This document shows positions 1-5,862 of a stretch of DNA of 6,796 bases, piece after piece; position 1 is the first letter of the stretch, and each line of letters opens with the position of its first letter. The stretch lies in the NCBI GenBank assembly GCA_964482605.1, contig CAYZYS010000112.1:1-6796 (forward strand). Reading direction: 5' to 3'. Under the pieces are notes generated by a model. The model was not told where the DNA came from. It saw only the letters and a list, made by a program, of their open reading frames with translations, and searched no databases. Origin of the DNA: Bacteroides_F sp964482605 (GTDB lineage: Bacteria; Bacillota; Clostridia; Lachnospirales; Lachnospiraceae). The position numbers and the translations under genes are program-made.

Positions 1-804
1 GGACGCACCGACGCCCACGAACATTTCCACAAAATCCGAGCCTGACAGCGAGAAAAACGGCACCTTCGCCTCACCCGCAACAGCCTTGGCAAGAAGCGTC
101 TTACCCGTTCCCGGAGGGCCCACAAGAAGCGCACCCTTCGGAAGCTTTGCACCAATGTTGGCGTATTTGTCAGGATTGTGGAGGAAATCAACTATCTCAG
201 TAAGTGACTCCTTCGCCTCATCCTGTCCAGCCACATCCTTAAAGGACACCCCTGTCGCCTTCTGGACATACACCTTGGCGTTGCTCTTCCCAACGCCCAT
301 GCCCATTATTCCGCCACCGCCTTTTGCCATGCGCCTGTAAACCATTCCAAAGAGCAGGTATATCAAAAGCAGCGGAAGTACATACGCCAAAAGGAAATCC
401 ACGATTGATGAATTCCTGCTTGGGATGTACCCGCTAAAGGACACCCCATTCTCCTCAAGCTTGTCAACTATGGTGTCATCATCCACATAGCCGGTGTAAT
501 AAGTATACTGAAGCCTTGAAAGGCTTGTACTGCCTGAGCCGGAGGCTGTTGTGCCCTTGGTTTTCGGCTCTATGAGAATCCTGTCCTGGTCAAAGGTCAC
601 CTTCTCGACAGTGCCGTCCTCCACCATGTCAATAAACTCATCATAGGTTATCTCCTGGTAGGTGGCATCCCTCACCATGCTGTTAAGCCATGTAATGCCC
701 ACAAATGTCACTATTGCCGCAATCACAAGTATGATTATGGTCTGGTTAAACTTGGGTCCCCTGTTATTGTCTCCGTTGGAACCATTATCCTGTCTGTTGT
801 CCAT
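1..804 (-). CDS. ftsH: ATP-dependent zinc metalloprotease FtsH, N-terminal 268 residues (cut by window edge)
   Basis: FtsH is a membrane-anchored AAA+ protease that forms hexamers, extracts misfolded or short-lived membrane and cytosolic proteins, and degrades them with a zinc site. Reading the minus strand from ATG at 804 gives an Asn/Asp-rich start (MDNRQDNGSN), a first membrane helix at about residues 22-42, an extracytoplasmic domain at about 43-133, a second helix at about 134-156, a Gly/Met-rich linker, the conserved VSFKDVAGQDEAK entry to the AAA domain, and Walker A GPPGTGKT at residues 229-236. It ends in the conserved FVEMFVGVGAS. Walker B, the SRH and the HEXXH protease site lie beyond position 1. 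The start is not certain. ATG at 807 is in frame but directly abuts the GGAAAGAGGA ribosome binding site, whereas 804 leaves 3 nt. An in-frame ATG at 831 would add MALWLERGM. I prefer 804 because the protein then begins MDN, as I recall for related FtsH proteins. The gene is divergent from pyrG with its own promoter. Confidence 0.95.
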   Translation of the reverse strand, partial: MDNRQDNGSNGDNNRGPKFNQTIIILVIAAIVTFVGITWLNSMVRDATYQEITYDEFIDMVEDGTVEKVTFDQDRILIEPKTKGTTASGSGSTSLSRLQYTYYTGYVDDDTIVDKLEENGVSFSGYIPSRNSSIVDFLLAYVLPLLLIYLLFGMVYRRMAKGGGGIMGMGVGKSNAKVYVQKATGVSFKDVAGQDEAKESLTEIVDFLHNPDKYANIGAKLPKGALLVGPPGTGKTLLAKAVAGEAKVPFFSLSGSDFVEMFVGVGAS

Positions 805-892
805 CATTCCTCTTTCCAACCAGAGTGCCATTGCAGCCCTGATTATATTGCAATATTGATTATTCTTCCCTGAATTAACAAAATACTTTCTA

Positions 893-921
893 ATTATATG
901 AATTTTCCATGATAAAATCAA
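893..921 (-). promoter_or_regulatory. Candidate sigma-A type promoter for ftsH
   Basis: Read on the minus strand, a perfect -10 TATAAT (898 down to 893) lies 17 bp from a -35 TTGATT (921 down to 916), which matches TTGACA at four of six positions. Transcription would start near 886, leaving a leader of about 80 nt before the ATG at 804. The location in the divergent region and the ideal spacing support it. No experimental start site is available. Confidence 0.65.
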
Positions 922-966
922 CAAAATTTCCATGAAAAAAGTGTGTTGAAAAAATTAATATGGAAA
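904..966. repeat. Three copies of a TTTCCAT-type motif between the divergent promoters
   Basis: TTTCCATGA occurs as an exact 9-bp direct repeat at 904-912 and 927-935, with starts 23 bp apart, about two helical turns. A third copy of the core, TTTCCAT, sits on the opposite strand at 960-966. The first copy overlaps the spacer of the ftsH promoter, the second lies just upstream of its -35, and the third overlaps the -35 of the pyrG promoter. A perfect 10-bp palindrome, GAAATATTTC, follows at 963-972. This layout would suit a shared regulator binding site, but the region is very AT-rich and chance repeats are possible. Confidence 0.35.
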
Positions 967-989
967 TATTTCTCCTTTCGTTGTATACT
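961..989 (+). promoter_or_regulatory. Candidate promoter for pyrG and the exporter operon
   Basis: The -10 TATACT (984-989) is separated by 17 bp from a -35 TGGAAA (961-966, four of six matches to TTGACA). The start of transcription would be near 995-997, giving a leader of only about 43 nt. I see no inverted repeat followed by a T-run in that leader, so there is no room for an attenuator of the kind described for Bacillus pyrG. Confidence 0.55.
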
Positions 990-1025
990 ATGAAAGTGTT
1001 TGTATTGATAATAATGTACTTAAAA

Positions 1026-1031
1026 AAGGAG
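1026..1031 (+). promoter_or_regulatory. pyrG ribosome binding site
   Basis: AAGGAG lies 7 nt before the ATG at 1039. This strong match fixes the pyrG start, and the encoded MPVKYVFVTGGVVS is the normal N-terminus of the family. Confidence 0.85.
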
Positions 1032-1038
1032 ATTAATC

Positions 1039-2649
1039 ATGCCCGTAAAATACGTGTTCGTTACAGGTGGAGTTGTTTCAGGACTTGGAAAAGGCATCAC
1101 GGCGGCTTCCCTCGGACGTCTACTGAAATCAAGAGGTTTTTCTGTCACAATGCAGAAATTTGACCCATACATCAACATTGACCCGGGGACAATGAACCCA
1201 ATCCAGCACGGTGAGGTGTTCGTCACTGATGACGGTGCCGAGACAGACCTTGACCTTGGGCACTATGAGCGCTTCATCGATGAAAGCCTCACCAAGAATT
1301 CCAATGTGACAACAGGTAAGATATACTGGTCAGTGCTTTCCAAGGAAAGACGCGGTGACTTCGGCGGAGGAACCGTCCAGGTAATCCCGCACATAACCAA
1401 TGAAATCAAGAGCCGCTTCTTCAGGGACTATTCCTCGGATGACACCAAGATTGCCATAATCGAGGTTGGCGGAACCGTGGGTGACATTGAGAGCCAACCG
1501 TTCCTTGAGGCCATAAGGCAGTTCCAGCATGAAGTCGGCAGGGAAAATGCAATGCTCATCCATGTAACCCTGATTCCGTACCTCAAGGCTTCAGGTGAGA
1601 TGAAGACCAAACCGACACAGGCAAGCGTTAAGGAGCTTCAGGGAATGGGAATCCAGCCTGACGTGATTGTGTGCCGTTCAGAGCATGAGCTTGACAAGGG
1701 ACTCAAGGACAAGATTGCCCTGTTCTGTAACGTACCAAGCTCACATGTGCTCCAGAACCTTGACGTGGACTATCTCTACGAGGCACCGCTTGCCATGGAG
1801 AAAGAAAACCTTGCGCAGGTTGCCTGCGAATGCCTCCAGCTTCCGTGTCCGGAGCCGGACCTCAGGGAATGGACAGACATGTGCAATGCGCTCAAAAACC
1901 CAAAGACAAGCGTGTCCGTTGCACTTGTTGGCAAATACACGCAGCTTCATGACGCATACATAAGCGTTGTTGAGGCATTGAAGCACGGCGGTGTAAGCAA
2001 TTACGCCTCCGTTGAAATCAAATGGGTTGATTCGGAAGCCCTGAACGCTGACAATGTGGCGCAGGTTCTTGGCGATGTGTCCGGAATCATTGTCCCGGGC
2101 GGCTTCGGTGACCGTGGAATCGAGGGAATGATTGTGGCTGCGCAGTATGCACGTGAAAACAATGTGCCATACCTTGGGCTTTGCCTTGGCATGCAGATTG
2201 CACTCATCGAATTTGCAAGAAATGTGCTGGGATATACCGACGCACACAGCGTTGAGCTAAAGCCTGACACCACACACCCTGTAATCCACCTCATGCCTGA
2301 CCAGGAGGGAATTGATGACATCGGCGGAACACTCCGCCTTGGCTCCTACCCTTGCCACCTGAATACGGCAAGCAAGGCATATGAGCTTTACCAGGCTGAG
2401 ACAATCCACGAAAGGCACCGCCACAGATACGAGGTCAACAATGATTACCGCAAGGCATTTACTGACAATGGCATCATGCTAAGCGGCATTTCCCCTGACG
2501 GACGCATAGTGGAGATGATTGAAAACACCAACCACCCGTGGTTTTTGGCAACCCAGGCCCATCCTGAGCTCAAGTCAAGGCCTAACAGGCCGCATCCGCT
2601 GTTCAAGGGCTTCATAAAGGCAGCACTGGATTTTAAGGAAAATAATTGA
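1039..2649 (+). CDS. pyrG: CTP synthase (glutamine-hydrolysing)
   Basis: This cytosolic enzyme converts UTP, ATP and glutamine to CTP, ADP, phosphate and glutamate, the last step of de novo CTP synthesis. The 536-residue length is normal for the family. The N-terminal synthase domain (about 1-270) shows the GGVVSGLGKG loop with K18, the QKFDPYINIDPGTM segment, and EVGGTVGDIES with the magnesium-binding Glu at about residue 142. The C-terminal class I glutamine amidotransferase domain (about 290-530) has VPGGFGDRG, the nucleophile in GLCLGMQ (C382), and the HPE pair (H508, E510). All catalytic residues I can check are present, so the enzyme should be active. It is the first gene of the plus-strand operon. 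Its TGA stop shares one base with the ATG of the following ABC ATPase gene, which suggests translational coupling. CTP synthases are usually controlled by CTP feedback and GTP activation; the sequence shows no leader attenuator here. Confidence 0.98.
   Translation: MPVKYVFVTGGVVSGLGKGITAASLGRLLKSRGFSVTMQKFDPYINIDPGTMNPIQHGEVFVTDDGAETDLDLGHYERFIDESLTKNSNVTTGKIYWSVLSKERRGDFGGGTVQVIPHITNEIKSRFFRDYSSDDTKIAIIEVGGTVGDIESQPFLEAIRQFQHEVGRENAMLIHVTLIPYLKASGEMKTKPTQASVKELQGMGIQPDVIVCRSEHELDKGLKDKIALFCNVPSSHVLQNLDVDYLYEAPLAMEKENLAQVACECLQLPCPEPDLREWTDMCNALKNPKTSVSVALVGKYTQLHDAYISVVEALKHGGVSNYASVEIKWVDSEALNADNVAQVLGDVSGIIVPGGFGDRGIEGMIVAAQYARENNVPYLGLCLGMQIALIEFARNVLGYTDAHSVELKPDTTHPVIHLMPDQEGIDDIGGTLRLGSYPCHLNTASKAYELYQAETIHERHRHRYEVNNDYRKAFTDNGIMLSGISPDGRIVEMIENTNHPWFLATQAHPELKSRPNRPHPLFKGFIKAALDFKENN
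2635..2640 (+). promoter_or_regulatory. Ribosome binding site for the ABC ATPase, inside the pyrG 3' end
   Basis: AAGGAA lies 8 nt before ATG at 2649, which overlaps the pyrG stop as TGATG. It supports ATG 2649 over the in-frame TTG at 2646 or the later ATG near 2673. Confidence 0.7.
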
Positions 2650-3407
2650 TGGATGATTTTCCAAATGAAAATATGAACATTCAACCGGCATTAAAAGTGC
2701 AGCACATTAAAAAGAGCTACCGTAAAAAGGTAGTTCTTTGTGATGCCTCATTTTACGCCAATCCTGGGGAGTGTGTCGGCATCGTGGGTGCGAACGGCTG
2801 CGGAAAGTCAACGCTTCTTGGAATATTGTCAGGCACCCTTTCAAGGGATGGCGGCGAAGTATCATACAACGGCGAAAATCCCTTTCACCAACGCAGGCTT
2901 TTTGACCAGCTTGTGGGCTTCATCCCGCAGGAAAATCCGCTCATGGACCATCTCTCACTTGAGGACAACCTTGCCTTCTGGTACTGCGAAGGCAGGCGCA
3001 GCCTTGAGAAAGACTTTGAATGCGGTCTTCCATTCCAACTGGGGCTTACGCCGTACAGGCACATGGATGTCGGAAAGCTTTCCGGCGGGCTCAAAAAAAG
3101 GCTGTCCATAGCCTGCGCACTGGCAAAAGAGCCCAAAATACTCATACTTGATGAGCCGGGGGCTTCCCTTGACATAATCTGCAAGGAAGACATCAAAAAG
3201 CTGATGCTGTCATATACGGGCGGCACGGCAGGCACAGGCAACACCTGCGTACTCACAAGCCATGAAACAGGGGAGCTTTCGGTCTGCGACAGGATTTACC
3301 TTTTGCAGGACGGTGTGCTTAGGGAAATACCTGAGCTTGCGAAAAATGTCCGAAGCAATGATGACATTGGCAGATTTCTTTTGGACAACATCAGGGTGAC
3401 GCCATGA
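2649..3407 (+). CDS. ABC transporter ATP-binding protein (exporter type)
   Basis: This is a single nucleotide-binding domain of 252 residues that should power the two permeases encoded downstream. Motifs appear in the expected order: Walker A GANGCGKST (residues 47-55), Q-loop Gln at about 94 in FIPQENP, signature LSGGLKKRL (144-152), Walker B ILILDEP (164-170), D-loop ASLD, and the switch His in LTSHE at about 205. The signature has Leu where LSGGQ is textbook, which is common in the NatA/BcrA/CcmA-like group of ABC-2 exporters. A short Gly/Thr-rich insert (GGTAGTGN) sits just before the H-loop strand. There is no regulatory domain after residue 220. The gene overlaps pyrG by 1 bp and the next gene by 4 bp (ATGA), so it is almost certainly co-transcribed and translationally coupled. 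The substrate cannot be inferred. Confidence 0.93.
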   Translation: MDDFPNENMNIQPALKVQHIKKSYRKKVVLCDASFYANPGECVGIVGANGCGKSTLLGILSGTLSRDGGEVSYNGENPFHQRRLFDQLVGFIPQENPLMDHLSLEDNLAFWYCEGRRSLEKDFECGLPFQLGLTPYRHMDVGKLSGGLKKRLSIACALAKEPKILILDEPGASLDIICKEDIKKLMLSYTGGTAGTGNTCVLTSHETGELSVCDRIYLLQDGVLREIPELAKNVRSNDDIGRFLLDNIRVTP

Positions 3408-4579
3408 AAAAACATTTATTCCTACTATATCTAAGGATAAAGGCTGCCTTCAGGCGGATTCCGGGAATGCTTGCCATGTCGGTGGTATTTGGCGTGCTGA
3501 TTGCGGCCTTTGGCATCGCAGGCACACTGCTTGTGTACCACACAACCGAAAGGCAGCCAATGAGCGTTGCGCTGGTGATTCCCGAAAACGGCAGGGAATA
3601 CTCCCGCATGGTATTCTCATTTCTATATGAAATTGACACGGTAAATGATTACTGCAGCTTCCAGGAGATGGATGAGAAAACTGCCTTCACAAGGCTTGAA
3701 AGCGGTGATGTGGAAGCAATAATACTGCTGCCTGACAATTTTGTGGAAAGCATCATGGACGGAACCAACACTCCCGCACAGATAATCCTTCCAAAATCAG
3801 GCATGACCTCCTCCTCACCACTCTTTCGTGAGCTGGTCAACGCAGGGGTTTGCGACCTTGCGGTGGCGCAGGCCGGAATATACGCCATTGACGACCTATG
3901 CCTGAAATATGGACTTAGAAGCTCTCTGGCTTCAATCGAGCTTAAGATTAACGAAATATATATGTCATATGCACTAAACAGGGACATTTATTTTGACAGG
4001 CAGACGGTAAGCGCCACAGGAAGCCTTACGCTCACCTGGTTTTACATCCGTTCGGGCGTGGTGCTGCTGCTTTTCCTGTGTTCAATCTCCTGTATGGGGC
4101 TGTTGCGCGGCGACAACCGCGGATTATCGGAAGCCCTTAAGGTAAGCGGAATATCCACAGGCTACTCGCAATGCTGCAAGGCACTGTCAGTTGCCCTGGT
4201 GTATTTCATACCACTGTCGGTAGCGTGCCTTGCCTTGGGGATGTATAATCTTGTGTTATTATTTTTTATACTTTTTATCATATTCATCATGGCAGAAACG
4301 CTTCTCTGCCTCTCCGGCAACATGACCACAGGCGTGCTTGTTCTTTTCATGGCTGTAATGGTAATGATGTTCGCCTCCGGCGGCATAATTCCATCCGCAT
4401 TCCTGCCAAATGCCGTGCAGGCAGTCGGGCGGTGGATGCCGACAACGGTGATACTGGAGCTTGCAGGTGACCTAATCGGCAAAAGCGTCAACATAATCCA
4501 TGTCATTTACGGAATTGTACTGTGTGTTGGGTGTGTGATGATACAGGTTGTGTGCCTGAAATTGAAGCTGCGCACATAA
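3404..4579 (+). CDS. ABC-2 type permease, first subunit
   Basis: This 391-residue membrane protein is the first of two related permeases that probably pair to form the membrane part of one exporter. After a basic cytoplasmic start (MKKHLFLLYLRIKAAFRR) there is one membrane helix at about 22-45, a large extracytoplasmic domain (about 46-210), then five helices at about 212-234, 260-280, 281-303, 309-330 and 363-386, ending in a basic tail. The cytoplasmic loop RGDNRGLSEALKVSG and the SGGIIP...LP segment before the last helix match the usual ABC-2 pattern. ATG at 3404 overlaps the ATPase stop (ATGA), with AGGGTG at 3393-3398 as ribosome binding site. The stop TAA at 4577-4579 lies inside the first unit of an 18-bp tandem repeat. 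Family assignment is firm; the exported compound is unknown. Confidence 0.88.
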   Translation: MKKHLFLLYLRIKAAFRRIPGMLAMSVVFGVLIAAFGIAGTLLVYHTTERQPMSVALVIPENGREYSRMVFSFLYEIDTVNDYCSFQEMDEKTAFTRLESGDVEAIILLPDNFVESIMDGTNTPAQIILPKSGMTSSSPLFRELVNAGVCDLAVAQAGIYAIDDLCLKYGLRSSLASIELKINEIYMSYALNRDIYFDRQTVSATGSLTLTWFYIRSGVVLLLFLCSISCMGLLRGDNRGLSEALKVSGISTGYSQCCKALSVALVYFIPLSVACLALGMYNLVLLFFILFIIFIMAETLLCLSGNMTTGVLVLFMAVMVMMFASGGIIPSAFLPNAVQAVGRWMPTTVILELAGDLIGKSVNIIHVIYGIVLCVGCVMIQVVCLKLKLRT

Positions 4580-4667
4580 TGCACTTGCGGAACATAATGT
4601 ACCTGCGGAACACAATGTACCTGCGGAACATAATGTACCTGCGGAACACAATGTACCTGCGGAACAT
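4574..4667 (+). repeat. Five-copy 18-bp tandem repeat between the two permease genes
   Basis: The unit ACATAATGTACCTGCGGA is repeated head to tail at 4574-4591, 4592-4609, 4610-4627, 4628-4645 and 4646-4663, followed by a 4-base remnant (ACAT). Unit 1 differs at two bases (GCACTT for GTACCT). Units 3 and 5 read ACACAATG instead of ACATAATG, so copies 2-5 form a 36-bp higher-order pair. Being 18 bp, each unit adds six codons without changing frame. In the permease 2 frame it reads as (I/T)MYLRN and supplies one ATG per unit. Each transcript unit can also fold a weak GUACC/GGAAC mini-hairpin with one A-A mismatch. Confidence 0.95.
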
Positions 4668-4690
4668 GAAAAATCGGACGTTGCTCAAAA

Positions 4691-4696
4691 AAGGGG
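4691..4696 (+). promoter_or_regulatory. Ribosome binding site deciding the permease 2 start
   Basis: AAGGGG lies 5 nt before GTG at 4702. It is the best ribosome binding site in the junction; the ATG codons in the repeats and the ATG at 4666 have only weak GGAA-like sequences upstream. Confidence 0.5.
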
Positions 4697-4701
4697 ATGG
4701 C

Positions 4702-5757
4702 GTGAAAAAATATTTCATATGGTTTCTACTTCTTACAAAACGTGAACTTCACCATACATTTACACTTATGCTGCTGATTCTGGTTCCTGTGTGCGCCTGC
4801 ATTTACGGCAAAATTCACCTTGAGGAAGACAATGGCACACCACTTGTCGGAATAATGGCTCTGGACGGGGATTCCATAGCCGCAGATACCGTTGAAAAGC
4901 TTTTGTCAGCCAACGGCAATGACGCCGTTACCTTTTACGCTGCCAATTCCCTTGACGAACTTGAAGAAGACATCCGTGCAGGCAGCACGGATTGCGGATA
5001 TGTGCTCTGTGAGGGACTTGGCGAAAGGCTTTCAAGGTCTTCCATCAAAAACACCGTGACACTGTATGAGTCACCCTCAAGCATGATGACCTCCCTTGCC
5101 AATGAAATGGTATTTGCCGCAATTTATGAAAGCATGGGCGCCACAATTGCCAACAGCTTTGCCGCAAATGATGAGACGCTTTCAAGGCTGGGTGACCAGT
5201 CGGAATACATCAACGAACGGTTCAATTATTACCTTGACGGCCCTGCCACATTTCACATTGAATTTAAGTCGATGGAAACAGGGCTTAACGAGATTGAGGT
5301 TAAAAAGACGACCTTTCCCTTGAGGGGAATATTGTCACTGCTGATACTTCTCGGAGGGCTAATGGGGCAGGTACGCTTTCTTGCCGACAGGGACAACGAC
5401 GTGTTCACGTCAAGGACGAGAAGCTTCATTGGCTTTGGACGCATCACATACACCATCATTCCCGTGCTGTTTTGGGGAATTTCATCCCTTGCAAGCCTCA
5501 CATTGTCTGGCAACTGGACAACCACCGCCATTGAGCTTGCACATATGGGGCTTTATGCCCTTATGGTGGTTTTCGTGTCAGTCCTTTTGGGGCTTATGTT
5601 AAACAACCAATTTCTGCTTGCGGCGGCAATCCCCGTCACAATAATATGCTGCCTGCTTTTTTGTCCAATATTCATTGACCTTGGCAGTATTATTCCATTA
5701 ATCAAAGTGGTAAGAAAGATTTTACCGCCTTATTATTATATAAAATATTTCATGTAA
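4702..5757 (+). CDS. ABC-2 type permease, second subunit, probably lacking its last helix
   Basis: This paralogue of the preceding permease shares its plan: a basic start (VKKYFIWFLLLTKREL, matching MKKHLFLLYLRIKAAF), a helix at about 18-36, an extracytoplasmic domain at about 40-205, then helices at about 208-226, 247-268, 279-299 and 302-325. The first permease continues for about 45 residues after its MPTT motif and ends in a sixth helix. This one stops 12 residues after starting the matching LPPYYY segment, so the final helix is missing. From GTG 4702 it has 351 residues. The frame is open further upstream. ATG 4666 would add 12 residues, and ATG 4579, which overlaps the previous stop as TAATG, would add 41 residues including the hexapeptide repeats. 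I prefer GTG 4702 for its ribosome binding site and alignment to permease 1, without certainty. If the missing helix matters, the exporter may be impaired. Confidence 0.8.
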   Translation: MKKYFIWFLLLTKRELHHTFTLMLLILVPVCACIYGKIHLEEDNGTPLVGIMALDGDSIAADTVEKLLSANGNDAVTFYAANSLDELEEDIRAGSTDCGYVLCEGLGERLSRSSIKNTVTLYESPSSMMTSLANEMVFAAIYESMGATIANSFAANDETLSRLGDQSEYINERFNYYLDGPATFHIEFKSMETGLNEIEVKKTTFPLRGILSLLILLGGLMGQVRFLADRDNDVFTSRTRSFIGFGRITYTIIPVLFWGISSLASLTLSGNWTTTAIELAHMGLYALMVVFVSVLLGLMLNNQFLLAAAIPVTIICCLLFCPIFIDLGSIIPLIKVVRKILPPYYYIKYFM

Positions 5758-5818
5758 GTCCTGGCATTATAATTCTGTTCATAAAACTTTGCTCAATGCT
5801 TTCAGCTTGGCTTTAATG
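5758..5818. other. Convergent junction with a composition break and no visible terminator
   Basis: Between the permease 2 stop and the in-frame stop of the minus-strand peptidase lie about 60 bp. Upstream genes are near 50% GC, whereas the peptidase region is visibly AT-rich, roughly one third GC by eye. I found no GC-rich stem followed by a T-run in either direction. Part of this stretch (5779-5818) is the out-of-frame tail of the peptidase gene. Confidence 0.5.
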
Positions 5819-5862
5819 CTAAATCCACGGTCTTCTGCCAATTTTTGAATCCACTCTGCATC
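5779..5862 (-). other. Out-of-frame C-terminal coding tail of the ImmA-like peptidase
   Basis: On the minus strand from 5862 to the TGA at 5779-5781, a frame offset from the annotated peptidase encodes 27 protein-like residues, starting DAEWIQKLAEDRGF and ending KALSKVL. Removing one A from the A6 run at 5863-5868 joins it to ...DDLENLIGGLEK, giving a charged helical tail and a protein of about 300 residues. In contrast, the in-frame tail RCRVDSKIGRRPWI looks like out-of-frame translation. The offset frame has stop codons just upstream of the A-tract and no good start, so it is unlikely to be a separate gene. Confidence 0.65.

Noticed and set aside
842..847. Second TATAAT on the minus strand upstream of ftsH
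   Set aside because: No -35-like element lies 16-18 bp upstream, and it leaves a very short leader; the element at 893-921 is better.
86..859. Plus-strand open frames at 86-340 and 662-859
   Set aside because: Both are antisense to ftsH, which matches its family throughout the region.
1741..2247. 168-residue minus-strand open frame inside pyrG
   Set aside because: It is fully antisense to a well-conserved pyrG region, has a His/Cys-rich unlikely composition, and shows no recognisable domain.
4574..4667. Tandem 18-bp repeats as a CRISPR array
   Set aside because: Units are contiguous with no unique spacers and are too short; this is a minisatellite.
4503..4718. Minus-strand open frame across the tandem repeats (repeating MFRRYIV)
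   Set aside because: It exists only because an 18-bp repeat without stops opens several frames; it has no ribosome binding site and lies antisense to the permease junction.
5708..5725. GGTAA...TTACC hairpin as a terminator
   Set aside because: Only five base pairs, inside the permease coding sequence, and not followed by a T-run.
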